This document shows, one piece after another, positions 45,801 to 53,681 of a DNA stretch of 59,417 bases (the first letter of the stretch is position 1; every line of letters starts with the position of its first letter). The stretch is from the NCBI GenBank assembly GCA_023430285.1, contig JAEZAV010000102.1, positions 1-59,417 of the forward strand, written 5' to 3'. A program made the translations under genes and the position numbers. The DNA comes from Methanobacteriota archaeon. Its GTDB lineage: Archaea > Methanobacteriota > Methanobacteria > Methanobacteriales > Methanobacteriaceae. The notes under the pieces were generated by a model. It was not told the origin of the DNA. It ran no database searches and saw only the letters and a program-made list of their open reading frames with translations.

Positions 45801-46259
45801 GGATGTACCTTTGATAAGAGATGTCACATCATAACTCAGAAGATAATCCGAGTAGACTTTATCCACATGATCGTTTAGCCAGTACACTGTACCATCTGAT
45901 GTTGATGCAATGTTAAGATCTTCAGTACCTAAAGTTGTGTAAGTACCATCACCGTTTCCATCAAAGGAGACTGTTGCTTTCCCTGCTCTACTATCAGTTC
46001 CTGCAGCATAAACATCAGCATAAACTCCTGCGTATTTAATATTTTTAGATGGAATGTTGTAGGTTTGGTTAAATTCCTTTAATCCTGGTGTAGTGCTTTG
46101 GCTACCCCATGGGATCGGTTGGTAAGCACCCACATATACGCCTCCTGAAACCTTTCCCGAATGTGTAGTGTTTAATGGTGCTGTAGCAGCCGAAGCTGAT
46201 CCGCACAAAACAAAAACAGACAATACACCAAGAATTATATAAATTAAAAGTTTTTTCGT
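42849..46259 (-). CDS. Secreted DUF3344/PKD/CARDB surface protein; apparent ACG start
   Basis: 1136 residues if started at the ACG at 46259, which gives a normal signal peptide (KKLLIYIILGVLSVFVLC then GSASA). The first usual start, TTG at 46223, would leave only 12 residues of it. GGGGGGAGAG lies just upstream and an in-frame TAA closes the frame farther up. Domains: DUF3344 (about 35-290), PKD (about 300-375), CARDB (about 385-495), second DUF3344-like block (about 500-800), second PKD, two chitobiase C-terminal-like repeats (GTIYYTLDG, GNIYYTTNG) and a C-terminal Big_5-like domain. No membrane anchor. Probably binds the CobN-like protein, which shares DUF3344. Confidence 0.85.
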   Translation of the reverse strand, partial: TKKLLIYIILGVLSVFVLCGSASAATAPLNTTHSGKVSGGVYVGAYQPIPWGSQSTTPGLKEFNQTYNIPSKNIKYAGVYADVYAAGTDSRAGKATVSFDGNGDGTYTTLGTEDLNIASTSDGTVYWLNDHVDKVYSDYLLSYDVTSLIKGTSVNAKIKTENIGGSAFDGRLKMLMLVVAYNDGSTKTVQYWINSGDDWTKTTSNTTFETSNVSNGFTNGHLQNIGLSSSDASYNYNGASLIGANPTDPIKYIINNNWDVTNNIIAGQNSTFSYTNIGSSFKTIMAILTVTTPAPEANFTADKTTSVDPLEVQFSDKSIGPVTSWAWDFNNDGVIDSTAQNPTWKYDAPGDYSVNLTVTGPGGTGSLTTTNYIHISPQCDLTVTSVTVPVKSTVFTGKSNKILITIKNNGKDASAATKLDIYASDVDSGPFTTVDVPELAGGAQITLTVYDPTNRPVTENATFKNSNVKYVTYTANVDPKNTVPESNSNNNAETNNQLASVACPVYYNGYKGKKDEYGGDDSTQRYYDLRGGIVYSNGDSTYGGKLIGDTVNWKSTDIKIPSTGNTVEAWLYIPYTWDSKNIFPGTAKFSFNGQNISYVKWYSDASNFGTYGNAVYGLLTFNVTSYFNKNGNNNLTMLNGTSGVALYPTTLSVVYQDPKSTQKTIFINDGFDLLGTSNDYGTTIDDATTLVHFNGSVRDIQNIKSATLISFESAADNNEGNLIFNGNTVENGFLHAPSGYSSVPNSFWFGDINVTQYVDNFSNLASIQETGTCLGVCQQFLVLEYPEPLPVANFTSTVKNKTNPLSVTFNDTSIGNIWTYQWNFGDGNTSTEQYPTHVYANAGTYTVQLTVTNISGTSDFTSIIKVLNPDKTKPIVNTNLKNGSYNTTKTLKLSINEPGTIYYTLDGTQPTTSSKKYASPITISSTKTIKFFGVDLSGNVSSIYTKTYKIDKIPPKANVNVKQGLYKTDLAVKLTMNKSGNIYYTTNGVNPTKQSNKYNNSLKLTKSTLLKFIAIDEAGNKSPIYIQKYTIDKTAPKITQITPTKNSIKLSITGPITLKFSENIIQGVNYNKIYLKNLKTGQTVSINKKTTGNTLAIQQTTNRYSKTAYILYIPNGAIKDQAGNINIEYVSQFQTK

Positions 46260-46626
46260 GTTCTCTCCCCCCAGAGTAGTTTATTCTTTTACAGTTTAGT
46301 GATTGAAAACATATGAAATATAATACTTTCGATCTAATTGTTATTATTACTTTTAGAGATTAAATCGGACAATTCGTAATACAAAAAAGAATAATATTAC
46401 TATTGATTCAAAAATAAGGCAAATAGTAATAAATATAGCTAGAATGATCCGAAATAGTACTAAAATAATTGAAGCATTAATTCAGTAATTAATTTATTCC
46501 AGAAAGAACAGTATTGTATATACCAAATGAAAAAATAATTTCAGATGGAACATTTTTTAGTATTAAAAACTAATATATAAACAATAAGAACCGTATTAAG
46601 CCAAAAACTATTATTGGAGTAATTTC
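46260..46626. other. Divergent promoter interval
   Basis: No gene. Besides the site cluster above it holds a plus-strand TATA-like CTAATATATAAAC (about 46571-46583) for the flavoprotein gene, whose start follows about 45 nt later. Confidence 0.5.
46316..46461. promoter_or_regulatory. Cluster of AGTAWTACT-like sites at the surface operon promoter
   Basis: A minus-strand TATA-like TATTATATTT (about 46316-46325) would start transcription about 35 nt before the DUF3344 gene. Around and upstream are a core GTAATAC (46376-46382) and looser copies near 46320, 46343, 46394, 46425 and 46455. GTAATA at 46376 and TATTAC at 46395 form an inverted pair with a 13-nt spacer. Confidence 0.5.
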
Positions 46627-47220
46627 ATGAAGGTATTAGGAATATGTGGAAGTCCAAGAAAACAGGCCACTCATCACGTTTTAAACGAAGCATTGCAAAT
46701 GCTTGATGAAAAAGGTTTTGAAACAGAATTTTATAGTTTGCGCGGAAAAAATATTAATCCATGTAGACACTGTGACTACTGTTTGAAACACAAACAGTGC
46801 GTGGTAAATGATGATATGCAGGATATCTATCCACTTATCACAGAAGCGAAAGGCATTATCATGGCTACGCCAGTATACAACGGAGGTTTAAGTGCTCAGC
46901 TTAAGGCTGTGATGGATCGTTGCAGAGCCTTGGGAGCACGAGACTTTGATTTTCTGCGATACAAAGTTGGAATGGCCATAGCTGTGGGTGGTGACCGCAT
47001 TGGTGGTCAAGAGCTTGCAATACAGCAAATAATGACCTTTTTTATACTAACTGGTGCAATCCCAGTTAGTGGAGGGGCCTACGGTGCCAATATGGGAGCT
47101 AACTTCTGGTCTCAGGACACCCTTGAAGGTGTGAAACAGGACGAAGAAGGATTTAAAAGTCTCAGAAAAACTGTTAAAAGATTCAGCAAGTTTATTGAAA
47201 ACTTCGAAATAGAGGAGTAA
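46627..47220 (+). CDS. Iron-sulfur flavoprotein (Isf-like NADPH-dependent FMN reductase family)
   Basis: 197 residues. The flavodoxin-like FMN loop is GICGSPRKQATHHVL; the compact cysteine motif C46-x2-C49-x2-C52-x5-C58 (CRHCDYCLKHKQC) is that of Isf, which binds a [4Fe-4S] cluster. TPVYNGGLSAQLKAVMDR is the second conserved site. Isf proteins move electrons, often in oxidative-stress protection. GGAG precedes the ATG. Confidence 0.87.
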   Translation: MKVLGICGSPRKQATHHVLNEALQMLDEKGFETEFYSLRGKNINPCRHCDYCLKHKQCVVNDDMQDIYPLITEAKGIIMATPVYNGGLSAQLKAVMDRCRALGARDFDFLRYKVGMAIAVGGDRIGGQELAIQQIMTFFILTGAIPVSGGAYGANMGANFWSQDTLEGVKQDEEGFKSLRKTVKRFSKFIENFEIEE

Positions 47221-47258
47221 GTGAAGCAATCACCCCCTGAGTTTTCAATGGAAAATAA

Positions 47259-47293
47259 TTATAAGTTATAAGAAATAAGTTATAAGTTCTAAC
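47259..47293. repeat. TTATAAG heptad array A (5 units)
   Basis: Five contiguous 7-bp units in phase, consensus TTATAAG; three are exact and two diverge (AAATAAG, TTCTAAC). Lies between the flavoprotein and ferredoxin genes. The same heptad occurs in arrays B, C and D. Confidence 0.65.
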
Positions 47294-47368
47294 AAAATAG
47301 ATTTAAAGAGATAGTTATAATTAAATTTAAAGCCTAGTTGGTCTTTAAAAAAATGTATAATTAGATTG

Positions 47369-47396
47369 TTATAAGTAATAAGTTATAAGTTATAAG
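47369..47396. repeat. TTATAAG heptad array B (4 units)
   Basis: Four contiguous heptads (three exact, one TAATAAG) immediately before the ferredoxin ribosome binding site and just after a TATA-like ATGTATAATT (about 47353-47362). They cover the likely transcription start, so a heptad-binding protein would control ferredoxin and hisB. Confidence 0.65.
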
Positions 47397-47407
47397 GAAG
47401 ATGTTAT

Positions 47408-47620
47408 ATGAAGATCATTGTAGATGAAGACAAGTGCACCGGATGTGGAATATGTAAAGAAGCCTGTCCAAAGGGTGCTAAAATATGGGATGTAAAAAAG
47501 AAAGCCATGGCAACAAACCTTGAATTCTGCCATTTATGTACAATATGTGCAGGAAAATGTCCTGAAGGTGCCATACAGGTAATTAGAGATGAACCAAATG
47601 AGAAAAAAGACTCTGAATAG
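47408..47620 (+). CDS. 2[4Fe-4S] ferredoxin
   Basis: 70 residues with two cluster motifs: C10-x2-C13-x2-C16-x3-C20 (CTGCGICKEACP) and C41-x2-C44-x2-C47-x3-C51 (CHLCTICAGKCP). A general low-potential electron carrier. Its 3' end overlaps hisB by 23 nt, so the two are co-translated although unrelated in function. Confidence 0.93.
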   Translation: MKIIVDEDKCTGCGICKEACPKGAKIWDVKKKAMATNLEFCHLCTICAGKCPEGAIQVIRDEPNEKKDSE

Positions 47621-48173
47621 AAAAACTTCAGAAACTGACATCAGCGTAACCATGAATTTAGATGGTAACGGTGACTACGACATAAATACCGGAATAGAAT
47701 TCTTCGATCACATGCTGAATTCCTTTGCCAGACATGGATTTATAGATCTAACCATCCATGCAAATGGAGACATAGGAGTCGATGATCATCATACCATCGA
47801 AGACGTTGGAATACTTCTTGGAGAAACGTACAACGAAGTAATTGGGACAAAAAGAGGAATTAAGAGATTTTCTCATGCACTTATTCCTATGGATGATGCC
47901 TTGGCCACAGTAGCAGTTGACATCAGTGGAAGGAGCTATGCAGTATTAGATTTCGAATTTAAGAAACCTAAAGTTGGAGATATGAGCACAGAAAATGTTG
48001 AACATTTCTTTGAATCGTTTGCAAATTCTGCAAAAATTAATATCAATGCCAAAGTTGAAGGAGAAAATGATCATCATAAAATAGAAGCTTTGTTTAAGGC
48101 ATTTGCACGTGCTATTAAGGATGCTTCTTTGATCGAACACGATTCACTTCCTTCTACCAAAGGTGCGTTGTAA
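47598..48173 (+). CDS. hisB: Imidazoleglycerol-phosphate dehydratase
   Basis: 191 residues from the ATG at 47598 (MRKKTLNRKTSET); another ATG lies three codons earlier. Catalyses a late step of histidine synthesis. Duplicate metal-binding motifs are clear: FFDHMLNSFARHG, DDHHTIEDVG, and later FFESFANSA and DHHKIEALFKAFARAI. Full length for a monofunctional HisB. Confidence 0.95.
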   Translation: MRKKTLNRKTSETDISVTMNLDGNGDYDINTGIEFFDHMLNSFARHGFIDLTIHANGDIGVDDHHTIEDVGILLGETYNEVIGTKRGIKRFSHALIPMDDALATVAVDISGRSYAVLDFEFKKPKVGDMSTENVEHFFESFANSAKININAKVEGENDHHKIEALFKAFARAIKDASLIEHDSLPSTKGAL

Positions 48174-48187
48174 AAGGAACTGTAAAA

Positions 48188-48697
48188 ATGAAAACCTTAA
48201 TTGCTTGTTACTCCTATTCAGGGCACACATTGAAAGTTGCAAAAAAATTGCAAAAGGAAATCGATGCCGATCTAACTGAGATAAAAACTGAAAAGGACAG
48301 ATGGTATCTATTTAAAATCTTAGATTCCATAAGGGAGAAAAAGGCAACAATAAAACCCTGCCAGACAGACCTCATGAATTACGATAAATTGATTCTTTGC
48401 TGTCCTGTTTGGGCAGGTAAAACTCCATCTGCAGTTAACCAATATATGTTTGAATTAAAAAATATTAAGGATAAAGAATTTGGAGTCTTTGTTACCTCGG
48501 GAGGCAATAGATCCCAAAAAGCTACCATTCAAATGAGGGAATATTTAGATCTTCAAGGTATGAAATTTTTAGGTCAAATGAGGTTGATTACCAAAGATGT
48601 TGAGAATGAAAAATATGGTGATATATTTCCATTATTCTCTGAAAAATTCAGTGATCCAAAATCAGAAAAATCCCAAGATAGTACAAAGAAAGTCTAG
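48188..48697 (+). CDS. Flavodoxin-family protein
   Basis: 169 residues. The FMN phosphate loop is CYSYSGHTLKVAKKL; CPVWAGKTPSAVNQYM and VTSGGNRSQKATIQMREYL complete the flavodoxin fold. The C-terminal tail is Ser/Lys-rich. Possibly pairs with the ferredoxin upstream. Confidence 0.87.
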   Translation: MKTLIACYSYSGHTLKVAKKLQKEIDADLTEIKTEKDRWYLFKILDSIREKKATIKPCQTDLMNYDKLILCCPVWAGKTPSAVNQYMFELKNIKDKEFGVFVTSGGNRSQKATIQMREYLDLQGMKFLGQMRLITKDVENEKYGDIFPLFSEKFSDPKSEKSQDSTKKV

Positions 48698-48759
48698 GTT
48701 TTTCTCTGGACTCCCTGCATTTAATGAAAAATATGGAATGTTACCTCCATAAGTTCAAA

Positions 48760-49980
48760 TTAAGGGTTTGATTCAATTGTGAAGGTTCTTTTAAAGAAGT
48801 AATCAAACAGGTATCCAAAATCAATGCCAGATATCTTTTTTCCCTTAAATTTCTTATAAATATCCATTCGTCCCTCTTCTAGTTTTTTTGAAGTGATGCC
48901 ATGTTTTATTGACAGGTCTGCTTCGATGAATGCTGCTAGTTTATCACAGGCCTTGATCAATTCTCCATCCAGTGGATAGTATTCATTTTTATTGTACTTT
49001 CGGTTCATTTCCTTAAAATTGATCCCCTTCTTAATGGAATCCTCCACCCTTACCTTGTTTACAAACTCATCCTTAGTGAAGTAGTTCATTTCTCTTCTCC
49101 AAGATACAGGTAAGAGGGGTAGTAGTCTTGTTTTCATTTGATTCTCTTCAAATTCTTTAATTAAATCTTCAAGTCCTTTAACTGAACTTTTAACAGGGGA
49201 TATAATATCCTTCGTAAGCACCTCTGGAAGGTCGTGGAACAGTCCTGCAAAGAAATTGTTATAAAGCCTCTTTGGACATGCCTCATTTTCCATTGAAAAG
49301 AGGTAAGAAGTTATTGCAACTATGTACATATGCCCCAAAACCGAAGTTTTAGGAACACGGGGAGAATGGGCCCATCTCTCTTGAAACCTGAGCTGACCAC
49401 AGAGATCTATGAATCCAAATGACTTTTTTTCGAGGGACAGTTTCTGAACTCCTATCAGATCGTAATGATCCTCGATCTGGTTTTCTATCTCCGCTTTAGT
49501 GTCTTCAATACCATAAATAAATGGAGATGAATGATAAATGATTCTAAACTCCCAATTTGTAGCCAAATAATGTGCAGCTTTTAGTATTTTTCTTTCAAAT
49601 TTGGAATATTCAGTATCAAATAGGTAACGTTTAAAATTAGCTTCAAATTGGGGTTTAAGGCCTTTGAAATCCCCTTTCAATTTGGATATCACATGATCGT
49701 TTAGATCCTTGGCCTTTTCCTCCATCATCTTGTGGAATATTGGAGGTTTCAAATCAGTTAATATGGTTCTGTGTAAAAATTCAAAAATACCGCCTTCGAT
49801 GAGTTTTTGCCAGTTGACATCAGCATTTCTATCTTTTTCCTCAAATTTGGCAATTACATATGCTAAAACCATTTTATGTGCTTGTTTATCTAATTCTGTT
49901 AATTCTACTGGTCGGATATGATCGTTCCATCTATTCATGCTAGCTGCTTCGTAAAATCTTTCAATAAGATCCTCTATCAT
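48760..49980 (-). CDS. HD-domain phosphohydrolase
   Basis: 406 residues. LGHMYIVAITSYLFS and GLFHDLPEVLTKDIISP give the His...His-Asp metal site of the HD superfamily, with a later Asp in ELIKACDKLAAFIEAD. The N-terminal 170 residues are helical. A nucleotide phosphohydrolase role is plausible but the substrate is unknown. AGGTGT precedes the ATG. Confidence 0.82.
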   Translation of the reverse strand: MIEDLIERFYEAASMNRWNDHIRPVELTELDKQAHKMVLAYVIAKFEEKDRNADVNWQKLIEGGIFEFLHRTILTDLKPPIFHKMMEEKAKDLNDHVISKLKGDFKGLKPQFEANFKRYLFDTEYSKFERKILKAAHYLATNWEFRIIYHSSPFIYGIEDTKAEIENQIEDHYDLIGVQKLSLEKKSFGFIDLCGQLRFQERWAHSPRVPKTSVLGHMYIVAITSYLFSMENEACPKRLYNNFFAGLFHDLPEVLTKDIISPVKSSVKGLEDLIKEFEENQMKTRLLPLLPVSWRREMNYFTKDEFVNKVRVEDSIKKGINFKEMNRKYNKNEYYPLDGELIKACDKLAAFIEADLSIKHGITSKKLEEGRMDIYKKFKGKKISGIDFGYLFDYFFKRTFTIESNP

Positions 49981-50072
49981 GTTACACCTGTAAAATTATT
50001 GAAAAAATCTAAAAATAATATAATTCAAAAAAAAATATTTAAACGACCAGAGTTGGCCGTTTTAAAGCATGT

Positions 50073-50903
50073 TTATTCTGGTTTGTCAGCTAAAGCGACT
50101 TTACTTAGAGTCTGGCCTTTTCCACCGTGAGGAGTCCTTACAACGGTGTCGTTAGCCTTTTCTATGTCTCTTGCTTCGGATGCTAATTTAGCTGCTACAC
50201 CTAACATTTCGTGAGCTGATGCAACTAAAGGTATGTACTTTTCAGCGTCCCTAACCATGAAACATCCTTCGACATCTATGTCTGCCACTTTGGTTGCTAT
50301 TTCGTATGCAGCCATTGCTTTTGCTTTTGCGTATGGGCTGCTGAAAGCAGCTGCTTCGACAGCCTTATCCCTTGTTATTACAACTTTAGGGAGTTCGAGT
50401 GTTTCTCCAGATTCAACTGCTGTTACTGCAGCATCGATTGTGTCCTGAACTACTCTGTATGCTCCGGTTAAAGCTAACACTTTAATTACATCGGAGTTAA
50501 AAGATGCCATTTCTGTTGGGTCAAGGAATTCTCTCCTTGCACCTATCATTGGGTCTGCTTTGACGATGATGTAGCCTAGGCCTTGTTCATCCATTTCGTC
50601 CTTGGATCTTAATCCTGGAGCGTCACCAATTATGATTGCAGGAACGTCTGCTGCAGATAATAATTCTCTAGCTTTAGCAGGGCCTGGTGCACCTGGGTTT
50701 GGGCTTATGAATATAACAAAATCTCTGTCCATTTCTAACATTAATGGTACAGCCTTCTCGATTTCTTCTGGGTTCATTTTAGCCCCAGAACCAACTACAC
50801 AAGTATCTATGTTTGGTCTGTCAGCCCTCTCATCAAGTAATAAGTCAATTACTGGGGAGGTACCGATGTTACCGCATTTAATGATTCCTATTTTTACAAC
50901 CAT
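50073..50903 (-). CDS. mtd: F420-dependent methylene-tetrahydromethanopterin dehydrogenase
   Basis: 276 residues from the ATG at 50903 (MVVKIGIIKCGNIGTSP), chosen because GGTGAT lies directly upstream. Mtd moves a hydride between methylene-tetrahydromethanopterin and F420 in the CO2-to-methane path. Visible: LLLDERADRPNID, FVIFISPNPGAPGPAKARELL, ADPMIGARREFLDPTEMA. With Hmd it forms an H2-to-F420 cycle that needs no nickel. No AGTAWTACT site was seen at its promoter. Confidence 0.97.
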   Translation of the reverse strand: MVVKIGIIKCGNIGTSPVIDLLLDERADRPNIDTCVVGSGAKMNPEEIEKAVPLMLEMDRDFVIFISPNPGAPGPAKARELLSAADVPAIIIGDAPGLRSKDEMDEQGLGYIIVKADPMIGARREFLDPTEMASFNSDVIKVLALTGAYRVVQDTIDAAVTAVESGETLELPKVVITRDKAVEAAAFSSPYAKAKAMAAYEIATKVADIDVEGCFMVRDAEKYIPLVASAHEMLGVAAKLASEARDIEKANDTVVRTPHGGKGQTLSKVALADKPE

Positions 50904-51148
50904 TTTATCACCAGACTTGCTATTCAAATGATCTAATAAGTATTTTTTGATTTAATTTTTTTGACTAAGCTTTTATAGGTGTTGAGAAGGACGATATAAA
51001 GAGAACTAAAATTAGATTTGATATACCCATACTGATCCTTTAAAATTAGGAATAAATTAATTCCTCACAGAATCCAATCCCAAATTAATGTCTAGAACAA
51101 ATTTAACTCGTAATATAAGTTTAATTGAATAAATTTAAGATATTGCCT

Positions 51149-52219
51149 TCATTTAAATTCGGATCTGGCATTCCATATACTTCTAAAGCTTTGAATACCA
51201 CTTGATCTGGTTTTGAGTTTGTCAAAATTTTTTATGATTTCTAGAGTGTTTTTTACTGCAGTTTCACCATTATTTACTAATTTTCTCCCATTAGGAGTTT
51301 TTATCTCTCTGACTGCATCTGCAATATCCTCTATTTCAGCAACTTCGATCCCTATTTCATGGGCCAGATCCACACTTGCATGTCTCCTGTGAAATCCTGC
51401 TATTTTAACTGCTGGGGTGGAAAGTACTCCTGCTTCAATGGTTAAGCCCATGCCGGCACCGTAAATTATTCCCTTAGATGCCATCATAAGCCCTGGTAAC
51501 TCAACATATCCCTCTAGAACCTTTAAATTTGGAGATTTTATGAAGGATTTAACGTAAGATTCGCTGAATCTAAATGGAACAACAAGTACATTTGTATTGA
51601 GACTTTCAACCTGGTGTATAATGTTTGGAACATCTTCTCCCTTCACATCTCCTCCTAAAACAAGTAAATAAAATTCATCTACTGAATATTTAGTTTTAAC
51701 AGAATCGGAATCTTCCATTTCAAGTGCGTCCACGTATACTGCCATGGGATAGCCACCTATTGAATGGACATTTTTGAGGCCATACCTATTTTCTACATAT
51801 TCTTTATATTCAGGAGTTGGAACAGTGACTAAATTTGAAAATGCCAACATTTCTATTGGATTGTAAATGTCTTGTTCAATGTGTAAGTTGGGTATTCTAA
51901 GGATTTTAGCGGCGGATATCCCTTTTCGGACATCTCCGGCATTTCCACATGTCATCAAAAGATCAATATCCCTACCCCTTAGAAATTTAATGACTCGCCA
52001 TACATCCTCCATTACCAAGGTAGCGATCTTAGAGTTGGAACGTTTTTTAGCTCCATGCCCCCTACTCTGGCCAATGGAATGTATTTCTGTACAGTAGTTA
52101 CCCAATATTTCTTCGACTCCATGGCCATGGGTTAATCCAATGACATCAGCATCTAGTTGTTGAATAATCGGTACAAATGCTTTTGCTGGTGCCATTTCTG
52201 CTAAAACTGCTATTTTCAT
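51149..52219 (-). CDS. GT-B fold protein, UDP-GlcNAc 2-epimerase/glycosyltransferase-like
   Basis: 356 residues from the ATG at 52219 (GGAG about 9 nt upstream). The N-terminal half (KIAVLAEMAPAKAFVPIIQQL, DADVIGLTHGHGVEEIL) and the C-terminal nucleotide-sugar motif (GAGMGLTIEAGVLSTPAVKI) give a two-domain GT-B fold. It follows cfbB by 22 nt and is probably in its operon, but a role in F430 synthesis is not established. Confidence 0.7.
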   Translation of the reverse strand: MKIAVLAEMAPAKAFVPIIQQLDADVIGLTHGHGVEEILGNYCTEIHSIGQSRGHGAKKRSNSKIATLVMEDVWRVIKFLRGRDIDLLMTCGNAGDVRKGISAAKILRIPNLHIEQDIYNPIEMLAFSNLVTVPTPEYKEYVENRYGLKNVHSIGGYPMAVYVDALEMEDSDSVKTKYSVDEFYLLVLGGDVKGEDVPNIIHQVESLNTNVLVVPFRFSESYVKSFIKSPNLKVLEGYVELPGLMMASKGIIYGAGMGLTIEAGVLSTPAVKIAGFHRRHASVDLAHEIGIEVAEIEDIADAVREIKTPNGRKLVNNGETAVKNTLEIIKNFDKLKTRSSGIQSFRSIWNARSEFK

Positions 52220-52241
52220 TGTCATCTCCACTTATGATAGC

Positions 52242-53597
52242 TTATGAATCTTTGCTGTGTGAGTTCCTTGCAAAATTTAAACCAAACTGGGGACAGGCAG
52301 CTACATGAGTATGAACATAGCTTGCAACTGTGTTGTTTTCCATTAAACCATCGTTGGAACCATCTATTCCACGACCCCTTAAAATTTTAAAGGCATATTT
52401 AGGATTTTTTCCATCTACTTCGATCTTTGAATAATGAAATTCATGGCCTTTAAACTGTTCCCCCTTGTTTAAGATGATGTTATCATTTTGTGCTTCTGAA
52501 ATAACGTAACTCAATGCTTGAACATTTTTTGTCATGTTTGAAGGATATTTAAAAACATTGCACATTGAATGACCATTTATAGATTTAGATAAGTACATCA
52601 GGCCCCCACATTCTGCGTAGATGGGATGGGCATCATTGTGAAACTTAAGTATGGATTCCCTCATGGAACTGTTTCTTGATAGTTCCTTAGCAAATATTTC
52701 TGGGTAACCCCCCCCAATGTACAATCCATCCACATCAGGAATTGTTTCATCGTGTGTCGGGCTAAATGGAATAATTTTAGCTTTATTTGCTTCTAAGGAT
52801 TCGATGTTTTCTTTGTAATAGAATGTGAATACTTCATCCATTGCTACCCCTATCTTAACTGGTTTCTTATTCCCTTCCTCCCAAATTGGTTCCCTTCCAC
52901 TAGGTAGATCACCGGAATTTTTCATAATATCTATTAGGGCATCTAGATCTATGTTGTTGGTCATTTCCTCTCCCCATTTTTCAATGGATTGGAGAATATT
53001 TTCACGTTCTACAGCCGGTACCAATCCTAAATGTCGTTGTTCTACGGTTATAGCTTCTTTTCTGGGTATGCCCCCTATCACAGGAGTATCAGAGAGTTTT
53101 TCCACGGCTTCTTTGGTTTTTAAATAGTGTTTTTTATTTTTCACATAGTTTAAAATAACCCCATCTATCCTTATGGATGGATCTAGTGTTTTAAATCCAA
53201 TTACAACTGCAGCAGCACTTTTAACAAGACTTCGAGAGTTCAGAATCAGAATCACAGGAGCATTAAGGGCTTTTGCCACAGAGGCTGTGCTACCCACATC
53301 ACCTAAGGGACTTATACCTTCATAAAGACCCCTAACCCCTTCAATTATTCCCAAGTCTGATTTAGAGCTTTTTATTCCCCTTTCAAATGCTTCGCGAATT
53401 TGACCATCAGACATGAAAAAAGAATCGAGATTTCTTGAAACATTTCCAGTGGCTAAACCATGATAGGTTGGATCAATATAATCAGGACCAGCTTTAAAGG
53501 GTTGGACATTGTACTCAGACGAAAGGGCGCTCATTATACCCGTAGAAATTGTTGTTTTCCCAACTGCACTTCCTGTTCCTGCTATAACGGCTCTCAT
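52242..53597 (-). CDS. cfbB: Ni-sirohydrochlorin / cobyrinate a,c-diamide synthase
   Basis: 451 residues. An N-terminal dethiobiotin synthetase-like ATPase (AGTGSAVGKTTISTGIM; EGVRGLYEG) is joined to a C-terminal glutamine amidotransferase (about 250-451, with YAECGGLMYLS carrying the catalytic cysteine). The enzyme amidates the a and c side chains of Ni-sirohydrochlorin for F430 or of cobyrinate for B12; sequence alone does not separate the two. Confidence 0.88.
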   Translation of the reverse strand: MRAVIAGTGSAVGKTTISTGIMSALSSEYNVQPFKAGPDYIDPTYHGLATGNVSRNLDSFFMSDGQIREAFERGIKSSKSDLGIIEGVRGLYEGISPLGDVGSTASVAKALNAPVILILNSRSLVKSAAAVVIGFKTLDPSIRIDGVILNYVKNKKHYLKTKEAVEKLSDTPVIGGIPRKEAITVEQRHLGLVPAVERENILQSIEKWGEEMTNNIDLDALIDIMKNSGDLPSGREPIWEEGNKKPVKIGVAMDEVFTFYYKENIESLEANKAKIIPFSPTHDETIPDVDGLYIGGGYPEIFAKELSRNSSMRESILKFHNDAHPIYAECGGLMYLSKSINGHSMCNVFKYPSNMTKNVQALSYVISEAQNDNIILNKGEQFKGHEFHYSKIEVDGKNPKYAFKILRGRGIDGSNDGLMENNTVASYVHTHVAACPQFGLNFARNSHSKDS

Positions 53598-53681
53598 ACT
53601 ATTTAGTAAGTGTTGATCTTATTTATAATTTGATTATTTTTAAAAAATTATAATTAATATCAACTCATAATATTTTTTGTA

